Shown here: piece by piece, positions 19,860-29,287 of the stretch | Layout of the letters: each line of letters opens with the position of its first letter | Numbering within the stretch: position 1 is the stretch's first letter | DNA from: Chromera velia | Lineage: Eukaryota; Sar; Chromeraceae | DNA length: 29,287 bases | Reading direction: 5' to 3' | NCBI GenBank assembly: GCA_018398765.1 | Contig: JAHBMJ010005712.1 | Location: 80,402-109,688 of the forward strand | The notes under the pieces: generated by a model | Told to the model about the DNA's origin: nothing | Database searches by the model: none | Seen by the model: only the letters and a program-made list of their open reading frames with translations | Position numbers and translations under genes: made by a program

Positions 19860-21311
19860 ATGCAAATGAGGACTCAAATTGTCGACTTTCTTCAGCACCA
19901 AGAGAACTTAATACCCGACAGACAGCCTCTTCGAGAGAGCTGTCAGGGTAAGAACGAACAGAACAACTACGACTTCATGAACGATTTCTCAATGGAACCC
20001 AACCCGGATTTTACTCCTGTAAGTGATGGGGCATTCACAGGTTTGCCACGTCCTGAGACAACCAAACAGACAGGGATTTTGGTAGGTCCTCTCGGGGAGA
20101 TGACCCCAGTGGACCACCTCTCTGGCCCAGTCCGAAGCCGCCTGGTATGGTTGAGAAGCCCACAGCGTCAGGTGATCCTCGACGCTCCGCAACTGTCGAC
20201 TCTGATGAAGAGAAGAATTGCGGCTCGAAGACAAAGACAGGCACTGACCTGTCCTGCTCCTGTGATAACAGAAAGGACAGATGAGGATGATTTGGAGGAG
20301 AGTCAGCCCCCGTTGGGAGGGAACTCTGCCTCTTCCACACACACCACACAAGGTGGTGGTCCTCTCACAGTCGTATGCCTCCGACAGGCGAGGGATAGGC
20401 TGCGAATCCGGACAACGGGAGGGGCCCTTCACCCTGTTTCTCCTTCTCCGAATTCTCCCGTTGGTCCGCATCGGTATCTGAACTTTCCTTCTCTGGACAA
20501 CCGGCAGACCGATGTTCTGCCCCAGTCCCCTCAGAGACCCTTCCCAACAGCAGCAGCTGATGCACAAGGGGAGGGTGAGATGTGGCACTCAGGGGGAGGA
20601 ATGAAGGCCCGATATCCGGTTGGGGACTTGGGGGAAAGCAGACGGTCCACAGGCACCACGATTGAACCTCCGATTGTGTCCTCATTGAGGGGAGGTAAGG
20701 CGGCAGGTTGCTCTTGCTTCCTTCTCGAGAAGGGGCACTGTTGGGCGGGAGAGGAGGGAGAGGGTTTATCTCTGAGGTGTGGGGGTTCACCCACGGTTGC
20801 CTCCTCAGTGCGTGGCAGTCAGTCGTCCTACACAAACACAGGGGACGATCCGATTCCCCCATTCCACCCGTGGGGGGTCGATGCAGGACTTCTTCCGTCT
20901 CTTCCTCAGCGTTCTTCCTTGCTGGGTGCGGTGGAAGAAGGAGAGGTTGAGGTCTCGAGTGACGAGGTCAAAGGGGACAGAGCTTCAATCTGCGGTAAGC
21001 CGAGTCTCGTTTCGTCACCTTCATTTTCGTCATCCTCTTCTTCCTCTTCCTCGTCTGTATGTGGACAGTCTCGTCTGCAGAGGGACGCAGACAAAAATAG
21101 AAACACGGAGGAGGGCAACTACCGTCTTCCTCTCTCAGTCTCCATTCCTCACCCCACAGCAGCAGAATCCAAGAAGGAGACCCGACCCCACGAGGCGTGG
21201 GACTGCACCAGGGAGGGGGAAACGGAGAGAGAGAAAGAGGGGAATTTCAGAGGGGCTCAGGAGAGAGGGGGGGTCGATGGCGCGGGTCCGAACACACGCC
21301 GCTGCCAGTAG
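19860..21311 (+). CDS. Unrecognised Ser/Gly/Pro-rich protein
   Basis: An open frame of about 483 residues from ATG 19860 (a second ATG at 19866) to TAG 21309-21311. Residues 1-150 have balanced composition (MQMRTQIVDFLQHQENL, then GPVRSRLVWLRSPQRQVIL and a basic MKRRIAARRQRQ stretch); the remainder is Ser/Gly/Pro/Glu-rich and probably disordered. There is no signal peptide, membrane segment or recognised domain. The 3' end is uncertain: a GTCAGT donor at 21352 and a CTTGCAG acceptor before 21875 look real, but joining them needs a frame other than this one, so one or more internal introns may have been missed (GTAAGG near 20695 is a candidate donor). The frame bias, length and paired TGCATGCA sites upstream support a gene; function is unknown. 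Confidence 0.5.
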   Translation: MQMRTQIVDFLQHQENLIPDRQPLRESCQGKNEQNNYDFMNDFSMEPNPDFTPVSDGAFTGLPRPETTKQTGILVGPLGEMTPVDHLSGPVRSRLVWLRSPQRQVILDAPQLSTLMKRRIAARRQRQALTCPAPVITERTDEDDLEESQPPLGGNSASSTHTTQGGGPLTVVCLRQARDRLRIRTTGGALHPVSPSPNSPVGPHRYLNFPSLDNRQTDVLPQSPQRPFPTAAADAQGEGEMWHSGGGMKARYPVGDLGESRRSTGTTIEPPIVSSLRGGKAAGCSCFLLEKGHCWAGEEGEGLSLRCGGSPTVASSVRGSQSSYTNTGDDPIPPFHPWGVDAGLLPSLPQRSSLLGAVEEGEVEVSSDEVKGDRASICGKPSLVSSPSFSSSSSSSSSSVCGQSRLQRDADKNRNTEEGNYRLPLSVSIPHPTAAESKKETRPHEAWDCTREGETEREKEGNFRGAQERGGVDGAGPNTRRCQ

Positions 21312-21592
21312 TTCGAAAAGGGACTTCTGATCGCTATACAAACGTATCAAGGTCAGTCCATCTTGTCGCTCTCTTGAACTGAGCTCCTCTCCATTTCTTC
21401 AGCACCTTTGTTTCTACGTGCTGGCATGCATGTGGGCGCGTGCGTGTGCCCTGACACCAATTCATCGACTCACCAGCTCACTGGCTCCGTCTGCTAGCCG
21501 TCCACCCGTCTGTCTGCTTGTCCGCTTGCATGCCTGTTTGTCTGTCTTCTGGAAGAAAGGAAGAGAAGAAGGAAAGAAAGGCGACAGATTCC

Positions 21593-21596
<4 letters not shown>

Positions 21597-21628
<32 letters not shown>

Positions 21629-21668
21629 GCCTGCCTGCCTGCCTGCCTGTCTGTCTGTCTGTCTGCCT
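21597..21668. repeat. (CTGT)n(CTGC)n microsatellite
   Basis: Tetranucleotide CTGT repeats switch to CTGC and back to CTGT. The same repeat class recurs at 23720-23767, with (CAGC)n at 23855-23881. It lies in the presumed intron 21352-21874. Cys/Leu-rich ORFs across it are repeat artefacts. Confidence 0.9.
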
Positions 21669-21874
21669 TTCCGCATTTCTGTCTTGCCGTCCGTGTGTTT
21701 GCGTGTGTATGTCTGTGGCTCTGTGACTGCCTCTTGTTCTTCATGTGCCTGGGTGTAACTCTGTAGGTTGCTTTCTTTCTCGTCAGCGTTCATCATTTGG
21801 AATGAAAAGGATGCTGAAAGAGAACTGTCTGAATGAACTCTTTCTTCCTCCCCTCCCCCGGCCTCTCCTTGCAG

Positions 21875-21928
21875 AATGCGACGAAGCAGAAGCTTGTCAT
21901 GATGCAATGCGCTCACCTGCCTGACTAG
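21875..21928 (+). other. Possible short 3' exon
   Basis: After a pyrimidine tract and CCTTGCAG, a 17-codon frame runs to TAG at 21926-21928 (NATKQKLVMMQCAHLPD). An alternative frame beginning with the last A of a split codon stops sooner. It pairs naturally with the GTCAGT donor at 21352 but not with the frame of the 19860 gene. It is the best candidate for that gene's last exon if an upstream intron corrects the frame. Confidence 0.3.
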
Positions 21929-24900
21929 AGGCAGTCAGGAGACGCGTAGTGGAAAGAAAAGGAAAGGGGGGGGAGCCTATCAAGCAGAGTGGACGAGAAA
22001 GAGGGGCAGTTCGCCCTTTCCCTTACCTTCCATTTATTTGCTTGTCAATCATGCCCTTTGGGTGGTCCCTTGCTTGAATGATCGAAAAAAAAAAAACTTA
22101 TCAGTTGTTACATCTGGGTGGCGGAATGCTTGCAGTCAGACGTGCGACCATGCACTTGATCTTGTTCTATTTCAATGTTGTTGTTGCTTCGTTTCCTTCC
22201 TTCCTTCCTTCCTTCCTTCCTTCTTTTTCTTCTCTCTCCTTCCCCTAATTCTTTCAATCGCTCCGCAAAGGCGTGAAGAAGCATTGCACGAGCTGGTCTG
22301 GAATACGCTGCTCGGATGTACACCTCACTTCCATTTTGTTCTGTTTTTCTTTCTTTCTTTCTTGCCTCTCTTCTTCTTTGTCTCCCTCTCCGTCTCCCTC
22401 TTGTTTTTTATTTCTCATGTTTACCGTTTCTCTTGTTTTAATCTCCCACATCTTTCTTGAACACAAACGAAACGAACGAAACATGCAAGGCACGAAAGAG
22501 GCGAAAAGCATCTTTGCAACACGCATGGGCAAGGGGCCAGGAACCAAAACCGCAGCTAAAAACAAAACCCCGCCCTAGCTGTCGTGCTCAACAGAAAAGG
22601 AGGAATCGACCTGTGAGACACTCTGATCAATCAATCAAAAAAGAAAGAACAATGCAGAGAGGTACGGGTTACAAGAAAGGGGGGAGCCATAGCACAGCAG
22701 TCATAAACACACAAAGGGTGAGAGCGACAGAACGAAAGCAGATGGGGAGACTGTCCTGGTGCTTTCCTCTTTTTCCTTTCCTCTCATTTAGCCCTCCTTC
22801 CTTCCCTTCTTTCTGTATACCTGACTTCTCTCTCGACATATTTTCTTCCTTTGAGAAACAACTTTCTTCTTTCATCTCCATCTCCCACAACTAATTCCAT
22901 TTGCGCTCTTGCACAACACACAAGCAAGAAGGGAATCGACGCAAGACGTCTGAGATGAATGAGAGATAGAGAAAGAAGAAATCGCGTGCAGTTTTGGACG
23001 GAGGTATATGGAACGTTTTTGGTTCTGGCTTTGGAGGTTTATCAAAGCCCTGGAAACTGAAAATCAGGCGTCGATCAAGAACTGCAAATCGAAAAGAAAG
23101 CAGGGTGACCGTCAGTGACTCGATCCGTCCTGTTATTCATTCAACAAAGACAAGAAGCCCAGGAAGGAAAGAGGAAGAAGCTACTTGCTTGGAATCAACT
23201 CAAGGAAGAATCGAGAAGACTGCTGACTTTCTTGCTTGCCTGCTTGTCTTTTGTTTGTTCGTTCGTTCGTTTGTTTGTTCATTCAATGAAATGAACTCTC
23301 ATGTTACGTGACACAGTAACTTGACCAAGCAGGAAGGAACATTGAGTCATCAAGCGATCGAAACTCAGAGCGAGCGGGTTGATTCATTTCGTGCCTTTCT
23401 TTTAAAAAGGCCATCGTCCTGTCTCAGCCTGCTGCATGCAGTTTTGATTTGCACAGTACGTAACAATATGTCAATCGGACAGAGAAGAGAATGTAATTCG
23501 AATGGAAGTGAGGGGGGGAAGCAGATAGAGCAGTCACAATGCTTGCTCGTCCTCAGGCAATCATGAGGACAAATTCACTCACCTGATAAAACAAGGAAGG
23601 AAGAGGGATGCATCACTGCAAAGAAGCAAGGGAATAAGGGTGGTGAAAGTCAACAAAATGCAGATACACCGATGACTTGGTTCTGTCTTTCTCTTTTCAT
23701 CGTCAATCCCTCTATGGTCTGCCTGCCTGCCTGTCTGCCTGCCTGTCTGTCTGTCTGTCTGTCTGTATGGACTACATGCAGCCCTTTTGCGTGCTTGCCG
23801 AATTGGTTTTTAAATGCATGGTACACGCCCTTTGTCTGAATATCTGCGATGTAAGCCAGCCAGCCAGCCAGCCAGCCAGCCTTTTTCTATTTCTTCTTCT
23901 TCTCCCGTCTGTCTCCCTCCTTACAATGCACTCACTCCTGCACATCTCTAAGTCTGCTTTTTGCTTCATCCATCCCTTTTCATCACATGAGTTTGGGATT
24001 CGATCGTTGCAAGGGCCCTTTCTGCCTCCCTCCCGTGAGATGATAATTTAATGGCAGGCAATTTAATGGTTTCTTTCTTCCCTCTTCTTTCGATCTTCTC
24101 TTTTTTGCCTTCCTTCAAGGGTTTGCTCTAGGAAGCAATGACCATCCGTGCTCCCGAGCTTTTGAGCGCGGGCCATCGGAGAGATGACGGCTCGGCTCGA
24201 CCTGCGGCTGTCGGTATGAGTAGTTAGTACAAAGAAACAACAAAACCAAGGAAGAAATCTGGGGAACCCTTGCTTTGGAATGAGACCTCTCTCTCTCTCG
24301 GTCTCCATTCAAAAGCCGCTCCCTTCATTCTCTTACATGTGTTGCCTTTTTTCTCTTTTCAGACGTCGGCCGCACAACCCCGTCGCCCCTCTACCTAGTC
24401 CGTGTCCTCCTTTCTTTTTTTCTTTCTATGAATGTCTGTTTGACAGACAATGCGTGGATGAATGTACATTCACATATGTCCCTTTCTCTCCCCGTCCTAA
24501 GAGAGGAAAGGAATCGATGCCGTAGTCACTCATGTTCGAGACAGCCTGCCTGTCCGTGATGTGATTGATGTCTGTGAAAGAAAGAATCAGGAATGTATGC
24601 ACGATTGATTCGACTGTGCATGTGCCTGCACGCAGGTCCCTGAGGAAAAGAAAAGAGATGACTTTACTTTCTGGTCGGTCTTTTGATCGATTGATCGGAG
24701 GGAGCTTAAGGAGGAAAGAAAGAATGCACTTTCTTCATGATTTGCTCATGGATTCATTCATTCATTCATGCTTCTCGACAGTCATTACTTCATTCACTTG
24801 TGACCATCTTTCTGTCTAGTTCTGCACATACATGCACAAATCAACCCATTGATTGACTCATCCATGCATCCACTGTTGATGTTTAATTCTTTCGATGTCT

Positions 24901-26319
24901 GGCCAAATCAATCAAAGGGCTTTCTTTCTTGATTTGATAAAAAAAAGCACCAATAAATCATACAGATCGAAATCGAAAGAGAAAAAATGAACAAAACAGA
25001 AAGATGCACGGGGCCAACAGGATCGACAAACCTGAAGCATCGAGGCAATCTTCGTGCAGCCGATGAACAAGCGACTGGGTCTGTTTCTCTCTGTCTTCCT
25101 TTCTTGCTTCCTAAGTCACACTGAGTTGTGTGTGACGTTAAAAGGAAGTTTGCTTCTTTACTTATTTCTCTTTTTCCTTCCGTCTTTTTCTTTCTTCCGT
25201 GCTCTCCTTCATAGGTGAGAAAAGAAAGACAACTGACATGAAATGCAGCCGAAGCAACGAAGGATGACGGAAAGAAGCTCGACGCAGACAGAAACGAAAA
25301 AGAAAAGACAAACAAACAGACAGATCAACTAGGGGAGTTGATCGGTCAGTCGATTGCTTGTGAATGCGCTTTTCTCACTTATTTCACTGGAGACCACGAA
25401 TGAAAAAAAGATGGCTTTTTGCTGTCAACCATTTTGGTGCCTTCCTTCCGCCACTTTTTCTCCTCTTCCCTTGGTCTTTGCGTTTTTCTGTGTGATCCGT
25501 GTGTGTCTGCATTCTTTTCCGATCTTCGATCAGCATTGCATGATCCTGGATCCAAAATTTCTTTTTTCATCTCCGCCGAAAAGATCCAACATTGTCGATC
25601 TGCCTGTCCGATGGTTCACTAGTTCCACCCATGGTTTGTCAGACTCTCTCTGCCTTTCCACATTTGCCTTTATTTCCCTTTTTTTCCTACCCCCAGTGCT
25701 CCCCCTGTACTAATCGCTCGATGAAACGCAAGATTAAACGCATGGTTAAACGCGCGGCATAACAATGACCCTCACCCTGCATAGATTCTCATGCTTGACC
25801 AGCACGATGTTTTTGTGCGATGGTCTTTTGGTATGAGCGGAAAAAATTAACACACACGTACTATTGCATTCAAATGGCGTTCATGTGCGTAAATCGATTC
25901 ATTTCCTGACTGCATGGGTGCGTGCTTGATTAATTTCATGGAGAGAATAGAAAAAACGGACAGCGAGAGCGAATGGTGGAAACATGTCTTCTTTGCCTGC
26001 CTTTCAACTGCGAAGAGTGAAAAGGAAGAGGTTGGATGGCGATGCTGTTTGCAACCGACTGACATACACACACACGTGGAGAGAGAAAGAGAGAGAGAGA
26101 CTCCCTCGGGTGTGAAGGCAGGTGAAGATGTGCAATCGAGAAAGAAAAGAAAGAAGGAAGGAAGGAACCAAGGCCTATTTAAAGCCGATCAACCGTCCTC
26201 CATCCAGTCCGTCCAAGTTGGTGACTGAATCAATGATTCAATCAATGACTACATGCTTTCTCTGTATTGTTGCACGACTCTCCTGTTGTACGTCTGTCTT
26301 CATGTTTTCTTACTGCAAT

Positions 26320-26349
26320 GATCGATCGATCGATCGATCGATCGATCGA
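26320..26349. repeat. (GATC)n microsatellite
   Basis: About seven uninterrupted GATC units. Each unit is its own reverse complement, so the tract is self-complementary. Every unit is also a potential Dam-type methylation word, which is of no known consequence in a eukaryote. Confidence 0.95.
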
Positions 26350-27293
26350 CAACGGAAGAAGAAATATTTAAAGTCCATCATTGCAACGCTTGGCCCAGTT
26401 CCATCGAGACCGATGTCGAGGCCGTCTCTCTCTCCTTTTCTCTGCGCATTCTTCCTAATGTACTGATACGTCTGAATGAATCTCGTTCCTCTTTTCTCAT
26501 CCCCGTCTTTTTTAATTCTTGTGGTTCTTCTCTCGTGGTTTAATCTCGCGCGGTGCGTGCAAATGCATGCGCATGTATGCTTCGAACAGATTCATCTATC
26601 CATCCATCCTACTCTTTCTTGAACAAGCAGAGAGAACCGACCGATCGTTTTTTAAAAATTAAAGAAACAATGAACGAAGGTCTCAAATGTCAATGAAAAG
26701 CGTCTGGTAACGTGGCGACATAATACGCGAATTGCGTGATCATGCTTTTCATTTTAAAGATGTCGTTTTAAGCACATGGCTCCCGTGTGTTGTTCTGCAA
26801 TAAAATGTCTGTCCGTGTCGTTATTTCCGTTGCATGCATGCGTACTCACTTTTCCGGGGGGAGGGCAGCATTTTAAAGGCCCATTTCAAGACTCGCCTTT
26901 TTGTCTTGTTGGTAGGCCGGGGCCTGCCTCCCTCACGGCTTTGTGGTCTGCTGGCGTTCATTCATTCATTGACTGACTGAACACTGATTGATGAATCCTA
27001 CGGGTGGTTGGGTGACTAACGTCGCCTCTAACGGCGCCGGCCGAATTCGGTGTGACCTTGCCCGGGTGTGATGGAGGGAGGATTGATGCTGTGCTGATTG
27101 ATCCATCATCTCTGGGACAGGCAAGCAGGCAGGCAGGGGGAGAGGGAGCTTCTCTCTCGCTCATGGGAGTGAGTGAGAGTGTGTGTGGACATTCAGTGCA
27201 TGTGTGCCGTTCGTTCACGTCGTTACGAGAAACACACACGTAGTTGTGGTCTGTCTGTCTATCTTTCCTTCCTTCCTTTCTTCCTTATTTTGG

Positions 27294-27329
<36 letters not shown>

Positions 27330-27786
27330 TTCTGCGTCGATTGGTTGAAGGGAATCGAGAAATCAAGTCCCATTCGACCATCGATTCGTCTGTCGGGTTT
27401 TGTTGGATGGATAAATTTGCAGGAGTGCCATGCACCCAATTCGTTCAGAGATACATGGGAGAATGTGAGGGTGCATGGGTGTGTATCTGTTTCAAGAGAG
27501 GGAGCCATTGTTGCTGTTGTTTGCATTCAATGTCGGCCAACGGTGCCGATCGTAGTGCAGTCCACTGTTTGTGTGATCCATTGACAGAACACAGAAAGAC
27601 CAGAGGTGAGACCCTGCCTGCCTCAAACAAAAATGGAAAATGCTTACGGGATAGGAAAGGGCAGTCCGAGTCGGGGAGAAGAAAAAGGTGAAATGAATCA
27701 ATTCGCAAAGAAAAACAATGACCTGTGCTGTGGAAATTTACAGTGTCAACCAAATCAGTCATGTCACAGGAACCATGACTGCATTC

Positions 27787-27898
27787 AGTCTCTCCCTCCC
27801 TCCCTCCCTCCCTCCCTCCCTCTCTCCCTCTCTCTCTGTGTGTGTGTGTGTGTGTGTGTGCGTGCGTGTGTGTGTGTGTGTGTGTGTCTGTGTGTGTC
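27787..27898. repeat. (CCCT)n(CT)n(GT)n compound microsatellite
   Basis: A CCCT-type tract of about 40 bases is followed by CT and then by alternating GT with a few CG interruptions. It has the same pyrimidine-then-GT order, in the coding sense, as the splice-abutting tract at 12766-12874, but no exon follows it here. Confidence 0.9.
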
Positions 27899-28221
27899 AG
27901 TCAACGCATCGTCCTCACTTCGGTCGACTCATGCCGATCCCGTCCTCATCTCATGGAGTCGGGTCGTGTTGTGGCTTGGCCACGCATACAGCTGAAAGAA
28001 GAAACGGAACACACAGCAGACTGCGAGAGAAAGGTGTGTTGGCACAGAACCCGAACGAGCCACTCAGGGAGGGTCGCCTGTCCTGCCTAAGGGTCAAACA
28101 AAAAAGAAGAGACAGACAGTAGCTGACACGGAGAGTGGGTCGGGCGGGAAAAGGGTGGGAGTGCATGGGCGTCTGTTTGTCTTTAGCGTGTCACAAAAAT
28201 GCGGTGTGCCACCATATGCTC

Positions 28222-28255
<34 letters not shown>

Positions 28256-29178
28256 GAGTGGAATACGAAACATGAATGGACCGTACCGGCCCAAGTGATC
28301 GTACTTGGTTTTGTGTGTCCGTCACACTTCACATGTTTGTTTTGGTCCCGTCTCTTTCATGTCAGAAGATTGGAATACTTCCGAGTCTTTCTCTCTTCTC
28401 GCATCTTCAGGATTCGATCACTTTTTCTCTTCTTTTCTCCTGAAAGAGGAGAGCCCTGCGAAACTAGCTAAATTCAAGTCAATTCATTTCAATCTTCTCC
28501 GCCTCTCCCTGCTCTGCCTTCCGTTCTCTTCTTGAACGTATTTAGGTGCATGTGTGAGCCCCCCAATGTGAATCTACTGAGCCCCCCCCACGGAGAAGCA
28601 TGAGACAAGTACAGAAGGCGACGAAGAAAAACCAGAAAGGCAAGATGAGGGACATGAAGGTAAAATGGGAACGAACAAAGATGAAAAAGTGCAAAGGGGA
28701 GGTAGGGAGGAATGAAGGGACTTGGAAAGGATGCAAAGCTCACTTACCCGGCTGTCTTTCCATCCACCCGTCCTTCCACCAAAGGTCTTATCGTCCTTCT
28801 GTCAACCCATTCAAATGTCAACCCAAGAGTACGAAAGCTTCCTCCAACAAACAAATGTCTAAGAAACAAAAGTGGTGACAATGTCATACCGACCCTCCGA
28901 CACAGATCCTCACCAAGTGGGAAAGGAATGCTCTCTGTCCTCGGCCCGTTTGCGCATCCATCCATAAAACTCGCACCCAGATGGATCGATGGCAAACAGA
29001 AGACAAAAAACCGAACGAACAAACAAACACAAGTAGAAGGATCGAAAAGAAACGGAAAGAAAAGAAAAGAGGGAAGAGACGAAACTAGCTCGTGCTTCCA
29101 TGTCTCCTTGGGTTTCCTTCTATCTTTTTGCATCATCTCGACAATGGACCAAGACACTCGTTGAGTTGGCTCACTTAC

Positions 29179-29287
29179 ATTTCCTTTTCCATGCAATGAA
29201 GGATGGAAGCAACTCATCAAACGAGACTGTCAAAAAAACCTTCAGGACAATTCGCCACACAGAAGCATGAATCAGGTACAGAGGGGG
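29179..29287 (-). CDS. Probable coding exon of a minus-strand gene cut by the window edge
   Basis: Reading the minus strand from the window end, one frame is open for 36 codons and meets a strong GTAAGT donor at 29178 (exon end in phase 1). The translation has a hydrophobic stretch (VWRIVLKVFLTVSFDELL) followed by a basic end (AWKRK), unlike the simple-sequence ORFs nearby. It may be part of a membrane segment. No family is recognised. The next exon on the minus strand could not be fixed; a segment at 28915-29000 is exon-like, but its frame does not connect cleanly. Confidence 0.35.

Larger units (their letters stand above)
21929..29178. other. Intron-like or intergenic DNA rich in simple repeats
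   Basis: Seven kilobases without a secure gene. It contains (TTCC)n near 22195-22222, (GATC)n at 26320-26349, (TTTC)n near 27297-27330, (CCCT)n(CT)n(GT)n at 27787-27898 and (GT)n near 28225-28252. TGCATGCA occurs at 23434-23441 and 26831-26838. Short islands with splice-like borders occur on the minus strand at 22249-22323, 25032-25074 and 25862-25909. An island at 24127-24215 is open on both strands with splice-like borders on each. They could be small exons of a long minus-strand gene entering from the right edge, but none shows homology that I recognise. Confidence 0.4.

Noticed and set aside
20019-20040. 22-base GTAAGT...CACAG intron in the 19860 gene
   Set aside because: It is far too short for a spliceosomal intron, and the frame is open without removing it.
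27606-28122. Plus-strand frames with Val/Cys runs
   Set aside because: Produced by the (CT)n(GT)n microsatellite at 27787-27898.
1-29287. tRNA, rRNA or CRISPR
   Set aside because: I looked for B-box-like GTTCGA words with cloverleaf arms and for spaced direct repeats; none fit.

Overview
The window looks like nuclear DNA of a eukaryotic alga with a secondary, red-derived plastid. The evidence is that coding exons are interrupted by GT...AG introns, intergenic DNA is full of microsatellites, and two genes carry N-terminal signal peptides followed by transit-like stretches in front of plastid-related domains. A chromerid or close relative of Apicomplexa fits best: a symbiont-type Derlin is present, and the palindrome TGCATGCA, a known ApiAP2 motif in Apicomplexa, is strongly over-represented. 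The taxonomic call is inference. No rRNA, tRNA, CRISPR array or prokaryotic operon is visible.

Layout. 1-1665: 3' part of a plus-strand gene for an acidic, low-complexity protein, preceded by an 87-89 bp tandem repeat holding two potential hairpins. 1666-3560: AT-rich intergenic DNA. 3568-3665: GC-rich cluster of GCATGC and CCGCGG palindromes. 3915-6090: two-exon plus-strand gene for a PHD-like zinc-finger protein with a Trp-Met-Arg-Gly-Asp repeat region. 6091-9960: noncoding DNA with a 49-bp tandem repeat, a perfect 71-bp inverted repeat around the window's only N, a long pyrimidine tract, and a probable MITE near 9.4-9.7 kb. 9967-10327: uncertain minus-strand ORF.

11410-16715 (minus strand): an intron-rich gene whose exons rebuild an FMN-binding split-barrel plus DUF2470 protein of the HugZ / plant HOZ / GluTR-binding-protein superfamily, with a predicted signal peptide. 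16716-17281: a divergent promoter region with nested GC-rich palindromes. 17282-18904 (plus): a Derlin with signal peptide, most likely the symbiont-derived Der1 of the SELMA protein importer. If both targeting predictions hold, this head-to-head pair links plastid protein import with plastid tetrapyrrole or redox metabolism. 19860-21311: unrecognised plus-strand ORF. 21929-29178: mostly intron-like or intergenic microsatellite-rich DNA with weak exon candidates. 29179-29287: a probable minus-strand coding exon entering from the right edge.

The strongest unusual signals are: splice donors with C at +3 (GTCAGT-like) in 8 of the 14 introns I infer; a compensatory base change between two tandem hairpin copies; two introns that are multiples of three and stop-free; seven TGCATGCA palindromes, all outside recognised exons; and the palindrome between the two putative plastid genes.
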